Part shown: piece after piece, positions 1 through 6,327 of the stretch
Position numbering within the stretch: position 1 is the first letter of the stretch
Layout: every line of letters begins with the position of its first letter
Assembly (NCBI GenBank): GCA_035541995.1
Contig: DATKMG010000686.1
Span: 1 to 6,496, forward strand
Origin: DATKMG01 sp035541995
GTDB lineage: Bacteria; Acidobacteriota; Terriglobia; Versatilivoradales; Versatilivoraceae
Reading direction: 5' to 3'
Length of the DNA stretch: 6,496 nucleotides
Position numbers and translations under genes: made by a program
Notes under the pieces: model-generated
Told to the model about the DNA's origin: nothing
What the model saw: the letters and a program-made list of their open reading frames with translations, nothing else
Databases searched by the model: none

Positions 1-599
1 CCATTCGTATCGGTAGTGGTTCCGGCGGCAAGCAGGAGAAGTTGGCTGAAATCGCGCTTGTTGAGAGGTAACTCAGATACTTCCTGGCTGGACAATTGTT
101 CCTTGACACTCCCCGTGTTCCTGGTTTCGAGCGGACTCTCCCGCCACTTCAAACTACCCGTCTCCAGATTAAGTTCAAGCCAGCCGGTCCGTTGGTTTCC
201 TGCTGTAAAATCGAGTACTCCTTCGAAAGCATAGGCCCTCTGTTGCCATGAAACCGTCACTGAACATTGGGCTGAGGGAAGGTCTTCAAAGAGGAAAAGG
301 CCATCCTTGGCGGTTGTTCTCCGGCGTTTCATGCCGGTCTGGATTTCCTTGAGTTCAACAGTAGCATCACTGATCCGACTCCCGTCCGTGGTCCGCAGGA
401 TCCCTTGCCATGTGGCCGAGTTACCGGCGTAAGCATGTTGCGTGGTGACAGGTGACCCTCCCAAAAGCATCAGGGCAACCAACAGTTGATTGTGGAAGTA
501 CATCATCGGAGACGTCTGGTTTCTAGCCAAGTATCTGGCAAATTCCTGGAGAATATGATGCCCGTTGGTAACATACGCCAGCATGCGAGCCCAATCCAT
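1..599 (-). CDS. TonB-dependent receptor-like protein with N-terminal carboxypeptidase-regulatory-like domain (partial, runs off left edge)
   Basis: The minus strand is open from a stop at 711-713 to the window edge; starting at the ATG at 599 it gives 199 complete codons with the C-terminus missing. Residues about 38-58 form a signal-peptide core (QLLVALMLLGG) ending in a likely cleavage site AYA|GN. Residues about 62-150 look like a CarboxypepD_reg beta-sandwich (WQGILRTTDGSRISDATVEL, then KDGLFLFEDLP). Residues 165-199 read as the linker and start of a TonB plug, with ELPLNKRDFSQLLLLAAG at 176-193, the family's 'eLPLNgRnf-qLl-L-pG' signature. Such proteins are outer-membrane beta-barrels thought to import or bind large substrates; the substrate cannot be told here. 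I chose 599 because GGGAGG lies six bases before it, but this puts 31 residues ahead of the signal peptide. ATGs at 506 or 503 would give a conventional signal peptide without a visible Shine-Dalgarno. The gene is divergent from the efflux genes. The domain call is confident, the start less so. Confidence 0.82.
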   Translation of the reverse strand, partial: MDWARMLAYVTNGHHILQEFARYLARNQTSPMMYFHNQLLVALMLLGGSPVTTQHAYAGNSATWQGILRTTDGSRISDATVELKEIQTGMKRRRTTAKDGLFLFEDLPSAQCSVTVSWQQRAYAFEGVLDFTAGNQRTGWLELNLETGSLKWRESPLETRNTGSVKEQLSSQEVSELPLNKRDFSQLLLLAAGTTTDTN

Positions 600-605
600 T
601 CCAAA

Positions 606-611
606 CCTCCC
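606..611 (-). promoter_or_regulatory. Ribosome binding site of the receptor gene
   Basis: On the minus strand this reads GGGAGG, with six bases between it and the ATG at 599. It is the best Shine-Dalgarno match in front of any gene in this window. It is the main reason for choosing 599 over the ATGs at 506 and 503, which fit the signal peptide better but have no purine-rich stretch before them. Confidence 0.55.
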
Positions 612-639
612 AGGCCTTTCACTGAGGTCTTTGTTCTGA

Positions 640-668
640 ATTGTAGGCTCTATAAAACGAGATGGAAA
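640..668 (-). promoter_or_regulatory. Candidate sigma-70-type promoter of the receptor gene
   Basis: On the minus strand, TTTCCA (663-668; 4 of 6 matches to TTGACA) is followed after 17 bases by TACAAT (640-645; 5 of 6 matches to TATAAT). Transcription would start near 633, giving a leader of about 35 bases that contains the GGGAGG site. Spacing and location are right, but a match of this quality also occurs by chance, so this is a suggestion only. Confidence 0.3.
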
Positions 669-962
669 AGGTAATTGGGGGGGAAAGACGAGGCGATAAA
701 TGACGGGTTCTCAGTGCGTTTGAGTTTTTTGCCCAAATGCCATCCTCCAATCGCCCGGTGAAATCGCTGGCTTGAACGACATGTTCGGCTGACATCTTCG
801 CGATGCAGCTTACAACACTGCAACGGGCTCCATCCTGGCCCGCCCGGGTTTCTTGGCCATACGGGGCTGAGCAATACCGAGCCTCTGAGCAGCATGTCCG
901 AAATGGAGCTTTTCAGCAACTGCGACAAAGTAGCGTAAATGGCGCAATTCCATTGCTAGTAT

Positions 963-993
963 CTGACAGGTCTTAATATACGACGATTATTAT
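963..993 (+). promoter_or_regulatory. Candidate promoter of the efflux permease gene
   Basis: CTGACA (963-968; 5 of 6 to TTGACA) is followed after 19 bases by TATTAT (988-993; 5 of 6 to TATAAT), inside the most AT-rich stretch of the gap. The 19-base spacer is longer than the ideal 17. A start near 1000 would leave a leader of about 180 bases containing the palindrome at 1042-1063. No better pair was seen closer to the gene. Confidence 0.25.
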
Positions 994-1041
994 ATTGGAC
1001 GCATTGGAAATCTTATTGCTAAAGTATCCAGCGGAGAGCTT

Positions 1042-1063
1042 ATTGGCTTTGCGCTTAGCCAAT
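1042..1063. promoter_or_regulatory. 22-bp imperfect palindrome, possible operator
   Basis: The arms ATTGGCT (1042-1048) and AGCCAAT (1057-1063) are perfect inverted repeats, and the centre TTGCGCTT holds a further GCGC palindrome, so 9 of 11 symmetric base pairs agree. It lies between the candidate promoter and the permease start, where a dimeric repressor (for example TetR type, common for RND pumps) could bind. A site of this quality is expected about once by chance in a window this size, so position is the main argument. No regulator gene is visible. Confidence 0.3.
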
Positions 1064-1180
1064 TCCAGCAGTGCACCCGGCGGTTGTGATCTCAAGTCTA
1101 TCCGGATTGTTGAAACTTCATCGGTCCTAAAGGGTTGTCATCTTGGCGCCGCTTGATCTCTTCGCAGGAATAGTTTCCCT

Positions 1181-4100
1181 ATGATGTGGCTTGTCAGAGT
1201 GGCGCTGAACCGGCCCTACACCTTTGTGGTGGCCTCCCTGCTGATTCTGATCCTCAGCCTAGTGGCCATCCTCCGGACTCCTAGCGACATCTTTCCCGAC
1301 ATCAATATTCCAGTGGTCAGTATGGTGTGGAGTTATACCGGCTTGGCACCCGAAGATATTGAGCAGCGCATGGTGACGCTCTCCGAGCGTTTCGCCACAA
1401 CGGTAGTCAACGACATCGAACACATCGAGTCGCAGTCGCATTTTGGCCTCGGGATCATCAAGATTTTCTTCCAGCAAGGGGCGGACATCAACGGCGCCAT
1501 CGCACAAGTCACTGCTGTCGGGCAACCCGCCATCAAGTACATGCCGCCGGGCGCCACGCCACCCTTGGTGGTCGCGTACACGGCCTCCAGTGTTCCCATC
1601 TTACAGTTGGGTTTGAGCAGCCCTACGCTTTCTGAGGGACAAGTGTTCGACCTGGGCGTCAATTTCCTTCGCGTCCAGCTCGCGGACATCGAAGGCGCGG
1701 CCATCCCCTACCCCTTTGGGGGTAAGCAGCGGCAAGTGAGCGTCGACCTCGACCCCCAGGCCCTCTTGGCGCGCAGGGTTTCCGGGGCTGAGGTGGTGAG
1801 TGCGATCAGCTCACAGAACTTGATCCTGCCCCAGGGCACCATTAAACTTGGACGGCGTGAATACGATGTGGAGCTTAATAGCAGTCCGCGCCGGGTGGGG
1901 GAGCTCAACGATCTTCCCATCAAAGTCGTTAACGGCACTACCGTGTACGTTCGTGACGTGGCCCATGTCCATGACGGCTTCCAATTCCAAACCAATATCG
2001 TGCACGTGAACGGCCATCGTTCTGCGCTATTGACCATCTACAAGACTGGAAAGGCCTCGACCCTCGACATTGTCAGGCGGGTGCGCGCGGAATTGCCACG
2101 CATCCAGGCCGGGCTTCCGTCGGCGTTGAAAGTTGATGCAGTGGCGGACCAGTCATTGTTTGTGCGAGCGGCGATTCAGGGTGTGTTGCGGGAGGCCACC
2201 ATCGCAGCGCTTCTGACCGCCGCCATGATTCTGGTCTTCCTGGGAAGCTGGCGCATGACCTTTGTCGTCGCGACTTCAATTCCTCTCGCTATCCTCACCT
2301 CGGTGCTGACCCTAAGCACCCTAGGCGAAACTATTAACATGATGACCCTGGGTGGCCTGGCGCTTGCAGTCGGCATCCTGGTGGATGATGCCACGGTCGA
2401 AGTGGAGAACACCAACCGGCTGCTGCCGGAAGGCAAATCGTTACGAGAAACGATCCTCACCAGCGCCAGCCAGATTGCGACGCCGGCCCTGGTGGGCTCG
2501 CTGAGTATCTGCATCGTTTTTGTCCCCGTCATGTTCTTGACCGGCATCTCCGGCTTCCTGTTCCGCCCTCTGGCGGAAGCGGTGGTCTTTGCCATGCTGG
2601 CTTCTTATCTGCTTTCGCGCACGCTCGTCCCGACGATGATGTTCTACTTTTACCGTTCGGAGCGGCGGCTGCGGGTGAAGCACGAGAGCCAGTTGCACCG
2701 TGGGCCTGGTTTTTTTTACCGTTTCCACAAGCACTTCGAAGGAGGGTTCGAGCGTTTCCGCGAAAGGTTTGTTGGCCTGCTGGAATGGTGCCTGCACCAT
2801 CGGCTTCTGTTTGGGGCCACCTTCCTGGGCTTTTGCCTCGCCAGTCTATCGCTGGCGCTGGTCCTCGGGTCAGACCTGTTCCCGACTATTGATGCGGGCC
2901 AGATGCGCCTCCATCTGCGCGGCCAGACGGGATTGCGTATCGAAGAGACCGCCAATCTTTGCCAGCAGGTCGAGCAGGCCATCCGGCAGGTGATCCCGCC
3001 TGGGGAACTGCACACGATGTTGGACAACAGTGGAATGCCTTACAGCGGCATCAATCTCACCTACAGCAATAGCGGTGTAATCGGCACATCGGATGCGGAG
3101 ATTCTGATCTCGCTCAACCCCGAGCATCACCCCACGGCGGACTACATTCGGATGCTCCGTCGCCAGCTTCCCAAGGAGTTTCCGGGCACGCAATTCTCTT
3201 TTCAGCCCGCGGATATCGTGTCGCAGATCCTCAATTTTGGCCTGCCTTCGCCCATCGATGTCCAGATTGTTGGCGCCAACATGACGGAGAACTTCGAGGT
3301 TGCCCAGCAGATGGTGGAGCGCATCCGCCAGATTCCCGGTGCCGCGGACGTGCACGTGCAGCAGGCATTGAATGAGCCTGTAGTGTACGTAGATGTCGAC
3401 CGGACGAAGGCCCAGGGGATGGGTTTCACCCAAACCCAGGTGGCCAGTAATACCCTGGTGGCCCTTGCCACAAGCTTTCAGACCGCGCCCAGTTTCTGGA
3501 TAAGCCCCCAGGGGGTAAACTACTCGGTGATAACACAAACGCCTCAGTACCGTATGGATACGCTGGGTGGTCTACGGGGCATCCCCATTGTCAACAACCA
3601 ACTCCCGCAGCCGGAGATTCTGGCGAATCTGGTTGGCATCCGGCGCGGCCAGTCCCCTGCGGTGATAAGTCACTATGACGTCCAGCGCGTGATCGACGTC
3701 TATGCAACTACTCAGGGAAGAGATCTGGGGGGCGTGGCGGCGGGCGTGGACAAAGTTATTGACGAGTTCCGCGGACGATTGCCGCGCGGCAGCTTCATGA
3801 TCGAGCGGGGACAGGTGGAAACCATGCGCTCCTCGTTCGCCGGCCTGGAGTACGGGATTCTCTTTGCCGTGCTGCTGGTTTACCTGCTCATGGTAGTGAA
3901 TTTTCAGTCTTGGCTGGATCCCTTCATCATGATCACCGCCCTACCGGGGGCAATGGCTGGGATCGTCTGGATGCTCTTTGTAACCCGCACCACCATTAAC
4001 GTTCCTTCCTTGATGGGCGCAATCATGTGCATAGGAGTCGCGACTTCCAACAGCATTCTGCTGATAACCTTCGCCACGGGTGAACTCAAGCAGGGCAAAA

Positions 4101-4366
4101 ACTCGACCGAAGCGGCGCTGGCCGCCGCCTTCACGCGTTTAAGACCCGTCCTCATGACTGCTCTAGCCATGATCATTGGAATGCTGCCCATGGCACTCGG
4201 GATAGGTGAGGGCGCGGAGCAAAATGCTCCTCTGGGCCGCGCCGTCATCGGCGGCCTTGTCATGGCCACGGTGGCGACCCTGTTCTTTGTTCCAGTCGTG
4301 TTCAGCTACCTGCGCCGGAAGGGATATCACGAGCCCATGATGGAGGAAATTGAGCCCAGGGGCTAA
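1181..4366 (+). CDS. RND-superfamily efflux permease, HAE type (AcrB/MexB-like inner-membrane transporter)
   Basis: At 1061 aa this is full length for an HAE-type RND permease, the proton-driven trimeric pump exporting drugs, detergents or similar compounds through an adaptor and an outer-membrane channel. TM1 is about 13-31, followed by the conserved FPDINIPVV (38-46). The first periplasmic porter section runs to about 335. FLGSWR (353-358) closes TM2, and TM3-TM6 span about 360-491. A cytoplasmic linker (about 492-540) precedes TM7 (541-562) and FPTIDAGQ. The second periplasmic section is followed by TM8 (about 890-908), NFQSWLDP (907-914) and TM9-TM12. TM4 keeps the paired aspartates D402-D403 in GILVDDATVEVEN. 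TM11 keeps RLRPVLMT, with R986 and T993 matching AcrB R971 and T978. In TM10, CIGVATSNSILL places S956 where AcrB has the relay lysine K940. The start at 1181 has AGGA 11 bases upstream; the adjacent ATG at 1184 is equally possible. The adaptor gene follows in the same direction. Substrate cannot be predicted. Confidence 0.97.
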   Translation: MMWLVRVALNRPYTFVVASLLILILSLVAILRTPSDIFPDINIPVVSMVWSYTGLAPEDIEQRMVTLSERFATTVVNDIEHIESQSHFGLGIIKIFFQQGADINGAIAQVTAVGQPAIKYMPPGATPPLVVAYTASSVPILQLGLSSPTLSEGQVFDLGVNFLRVQLADIEGAAIPYPFGGKQRQVSVDLDPQALLARRVSGAEVVSAISSQNLILPQGTIKLGRREYDVELNSSPRRVGELNDLPIKVVNGTTVYVRDVAHVHDGFQFQTNIVHVNGHRSALLTIYKTGKASTLDIVRRVRAELPRIQAGLPSALKVDAVADQSLFVRAAIQGVLREATIAALLTAAMILVFLGSWRMTFVVATSIPLAILTSVLTLSTLGETINMMTLGGLALAVGILVDDATVEVENTNRLLPEGKSLRETILTSASQIATPALVGSLSICIVFVPVMFLTGISGFLFRPLAEAVVFAMLASYLLSRTLVPTMMFYFYRSERRLRVKHESQLHRGPGFFYRFHKHFEGGFERFRERFVGLLEWCLHHRLLFGATFLGFCLASLSLALVLGSDLFPTIDAGQMRLHLRGQTGLRIEETANLCQQVEQAIRQVIPPGELHTMLDNSGMPYSGINLTYSNSGVIGTSDAEILISLNPEHHPTADYIRMLRRQLPKEFPGTQFSFQPADIVSQILNFGLPSPIDVQIVGANMTENFEVAQQMVERIRQIPGAADVHVQQALNEPVVYVDVDRTKAQGMGFTQTQVASNTLVALATSFQTAPSFWISPQGVNYSVITQTPQYRMDTLGGLRGIPIVNNQLPQPEILANLVGIRRGQSPAVISHYDVQRVIDVYATTQGRDLGGVAAGVDKVIDEFRGRLPRGSFMIERGQVETMRSSFAGLEYGILFAVLLVYLLMVVNFQSWLDPFIMITALPGAMAGIVWMLFVTRTTINVPSLMGAIMCIGVATSNSILLITFATGELKQGKNSTEAALAAAFTRLRPVLMTALAMIIGMLPMALGIGEGAEQNAPLGRAVIGGLVMATVATLFFVPVVFSYLRRKGYHEPMMEEIEPRG

Positions 4367-4386
4367 GCGCCTTCGGACGCAGTTTT
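4367..4386 (+). terminator. Weak hairpin with UUCG loop right after the permease stop
   Basis: Directly after the stop codon, GCGCC-TTCG-GACGC folds as a C(UUCG)G tetraloop on a five-pair stem with one C-A mismatch, followed by A-G-TTTT and shortly after by GATTTT. It resembles a weak intrinsic terminator or an mRNA-stabilising hairpin between permease and adaptor. The stem is short and the T-run brief, so read-through is likely. Together with the 227-base gap it raises the question of whether the two genes are evenly co-expressed. Confidence 0.3.
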
Positions 4387-4593
4387 GTGATTTTCGACGC
4401 ATACGGTTTGGTAGCCCATAGGCATGACCAGTGACAGAAAGGTTTAGGCTAGAATAAGTGTAACGCTTTGGCCTCGGGCGCAAGCGCCGCCCCCCCTGAG
4501 ATAGAGGCGCATGGTTATTTGCCTCTCCTTCAACCGGCGCCCCCAAGATTGAGGCAATACAACCAGGCGCAGAAGCGTTCTGCCGGATGGACT

Positions 4594-5844
4594 ATGGATC
4601 GGAAAGACTGGACCCGAACGGCCGGCTTCACGACCGACGAGGAAAACAACCCGCTGCGCGAGCCCGCCGGGAAGCCACCCCCGCGGCACGACCCGCGCAC
4701 GGGAAGGGTCGTGGGTGTGATTGCGCTCGTGGCGGCCGTGGTTTTCGCCGCCGCCTTGTATTCCGGCCTACGCCATAGGCAGGCGGTTCGCGAGGAGTTG
4801 GCAGCCGCGATTCAAGACAGCGCCCGCACACCCGTCAGCGTGATTCATCCTCAGCCTGGGGCTGCGCAGCTGAGCATCACGTTCCCGGCTAACCTCCAGG
4901 GGTATATTGAGACCCCCATCTACGCACGCACCAACGGGTATATCAAACGCTGGCTGGTAGATATCGGCGCCCACGTGACGACGGGTCAACTTCTGGCCGA
5001 GATTGAAACGCCAGAGCTCGACCAGCAATTGCGCCAGGCGGAAGCCGCTCAGGCGCAGGCCCAGGCCAACCTGGACTTGGCGCGCATCACCGCAGTGCGC
5101 TACCAGGACTTGCTGAAATTCGACGGGATTTCAAGGCAGGAGGTGGACCAGGCCAACGGGACGCTTAAGGCCGATGAAGCCAATCTGAACGCTGCCATCG
5201 CCACCGTCAATCAGCTGAAGGAGCTGCAAGCCTTCGAAAAGGTCACCGCACCCTTTGCAGGAACCATTACCGCCCGCTACATCGACATCGGATCCTTGAT
5301 CGCGGCCGGAACCAACACGCTGCTCTTCCGGTTGTCTGTGACCTCAACCCTGCGTGTTTATTCGAATGTACCCGAGGCCTATAGTCCCGATATCACGCCC
5401 GGAGTGTCGGCCGATGTGGAGGTCCCCGAAGTCGCCGGCAAGCAGTTCCCCGGCAAGGTTGTGCGCAGCGCAGGCGCCGTCGATCCCACTACCCGCACCA
5501 TGCTGACTGAGGTTCACGTGCCGAATCCGACGGGCGCGCTGGTGCCGGGCGAGTTCGGCGAGGTCACTTTTCACCTTCGGTCCAGGCGGCCCACGGCGGT
5601 CATTCCCTCCAACGCGCTGCTCTTCCGCGCCCAAGGACCACAGGTGGCGCTGGTTCGGGGCGACAGTAAAGTCCACTTGCAGAGCATCAAGCTTGGCCGG
5701 GATTTTGGCAACAGCCTGGAAGTGCTCGCCGGGCTTACCCCGGAAGACTCAGTCATCGCCAATCCTTCGGACGCGATTACCGAAGGCGTCTTGGTTGACG
5801 TGCAACCCTCTGCCGAAGCGCAGCCGACGACTGGCAGCCAATAG
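4594..5844 (+). CDS. RND efflux periplasmic adaptor (membrane fusion protein, HlyD/AcrA family)
   Basis: From the ATG at 4594 this is 416 aa. It should link the upstream permease to a TolC-type channel. Residues 1-37 are a charged, proline-rich cytoplasmic tail, and 38-57 are one transmembrane anchor (VVGVIALVAAVVFAAALY). There is no cysteine at all, so it is not a lipoprotein like AcrA. The first half of the lipoyl-like domain is 109-140 (ARTNGYIKRWLVDIGAHV, then GQLLAEIETPEL). An alpha-hairpin runs about 141-215, and the second lipoyl half begins at VTAPFAGTITARYIDIG (217-233). The beta-barrel is about 245-330 and the membrane-proximal domain fills the rest. The hairpin tip RYQDLLKFDGISRQEVDQA has R169, L173 and S180 in the R-x3-L-x6-S spacing used by AcrA and MacA to dock TolC. 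An in-frame TTG at 4468 would add 42 residues, but these look non-coding (low-complexity Ala/Pro) and have no Shine-Dalgarno. A weak GGA sits six bases before 4594. The gap after the permease gene is 227 bases. Confidence 0.93.
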   Translation: MDRKDWTRTAGFTTDEENNPLREPAGKPPPRHDPRTGRVVGVIALVAAVVFAAALYSGLRHRQAVREELAAAIQDSARTPVSVIHPQPGAAQLSITFPANLQGYIETPIYARTNGYIKRWLVDIGAHVTTGQLLAEIETPELDQQLRQAEAAQAQAQANLDLARITAVRYQDLLKFDGISRQEVDQANGTLKADEANLNAAIATVNQLKELQAFEKVTAPFAGTITARYIDIGSLIAAGTNTLLFRLSVTSTLRVYSNVPEAYSPDITPGVSADVEVPEVAGKQFPGKVVRSAGAVDPTTRTMLTEVHVPNPTGALVPGEFGEVTFHLRSRRPTAVIPSNALLFRAQGPQVALVRGDSKVHLQSIKLGRDFGNSLEVLAGLTPEDSVIANPSDAITEGVLVDVQPSAEAQPTTGSQ

Positions 5845-6327
5845 ATACCCCAGCTGTCTGTCGCCAAAAGTCTATCGCCCTTGAATTGGTGTACTGGAAT
5901 CGAAGAATTGCCAGAAAGTTGAAATGCAGAAAAGGGCAGGAGACCTTTCGGCAAGGCTGCACCCCCGCTGTGCTGCGCAAATATTCCATCTGACATTGAT
6001 TAACCGCGCTCACGTATGGGGACTCGGCCTGAACGGTTTGACGTCAGAGACATTGGTCACAGGTCTTGGTCACTCAGGAAGCGACCGTAATCGTTAGTTT
6101 CCAACCAGTGGTAGAGATGCACCTGATAGAGATACGATGCCACCAATTCTTCGCCTAGTTCGTGCGTTTCGGTGCAAAGAAAGGTAGTTGGGGCTGACGC
6201 TGATAAACGATTCGAGGTTAGCGAGAATTTATGTGATCCGGCAAAACGGGAGTATCATGTCAACCTCCCTCCTAACCTCGTCTTGTTGATGATCGACCGT
6301 GTCGGGTGGTTCGATGAGCTGGGCTAA
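5845..6327. other. Intergenic region with no convincing gene
   Basis: I see no supported gene in these 483 bases. In particular, no TolC-type outer-membrane factor follows the adaptor, although this is where one often sits. Minus-strand open frames overlapping the adaptor's 3' end (5571-5996, 5777-6013) show no family resemblance. The 8-base direct repeat TTGGTCAC occurs at 6053-6060 and 6066-6073. No hairpin followed by a T-run was found after the adaptor stop. The plus-strand frame from 6130 to 6324 is open, in frame with the TPR fragment behind it, and ends at TAA 6325-6327. It has no start with a visible ribosome site, but its last third looks protein-like and may be degenerate coding sequence. 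Confidence 0.55.

Larger units (their letters stand above)
600..1180. other. Divergent intergenic region, no convincing gene
   Basis: These 581 bases separate the receptor gene (leftward) from the permease gene (rightward). The receptor side holds the promoter and Shine-Dalgarno described separately. The permease side has an AT-rich stretch around 973-996 with a promoter-like pair, and a palindrome at 1042-1063. The middle (about 670-930) has a 92-codon open frame on the minus strand (650-928), but it has no Shine-Dalgarno, is rich in Arg, Ser, Cys and Trp and shows no recognisable motif, so I do not call it. No RNA gene or insertion-sequence end was recognised. Confidence 0.6.

Noticed and set aside
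650..928. 92-codon minus-strand open frame in the divergent gap
   Set aside because: It has no Shine-Dalgarno, unusual composition and no recognisable motif, and it overlaps the receptor's likely promoter.
2870..3538. 222-codon minus-strand open frame inside the permease gene
   Set aside because: It lies wholly inside a clear RND coding sequence, is rich in His and Arg as expected for an antisense shadow, and has no family resemblance.
4468..4593. TTG start adding 42 residues to the adaptor
   Set aside because: There is no Shine-Dalgarno, the composition is low-complexity Ala/Pro/Gln, and the ATG at 4594 already gives a normal adaptor with tail, anchor and HlyD domains.
5957..5985. GC-rich possible hairpin downstream of the adaptor
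   Set aside because: Only a four-pair GCAC/GTGC stem forms and no T-run follows, so it does not support a terminator.
6053..6073. Direct repeat TTGGTCAC twice, 13 bases apart, near a TGACGTCA palindrome (6039-6046)
   Set aside because: There are only two short copies and no promoter or gene start nearby, so it is not enough to call a regulatory site or iterons.
6213..6280. Nine-base inverted repeat CGAGGTTAG / CTAACCTCG with a 50-base loop
   Set aside because: One or two such pairs are expected by chance in a window this size; there is no T-run, target duplication or transposase.
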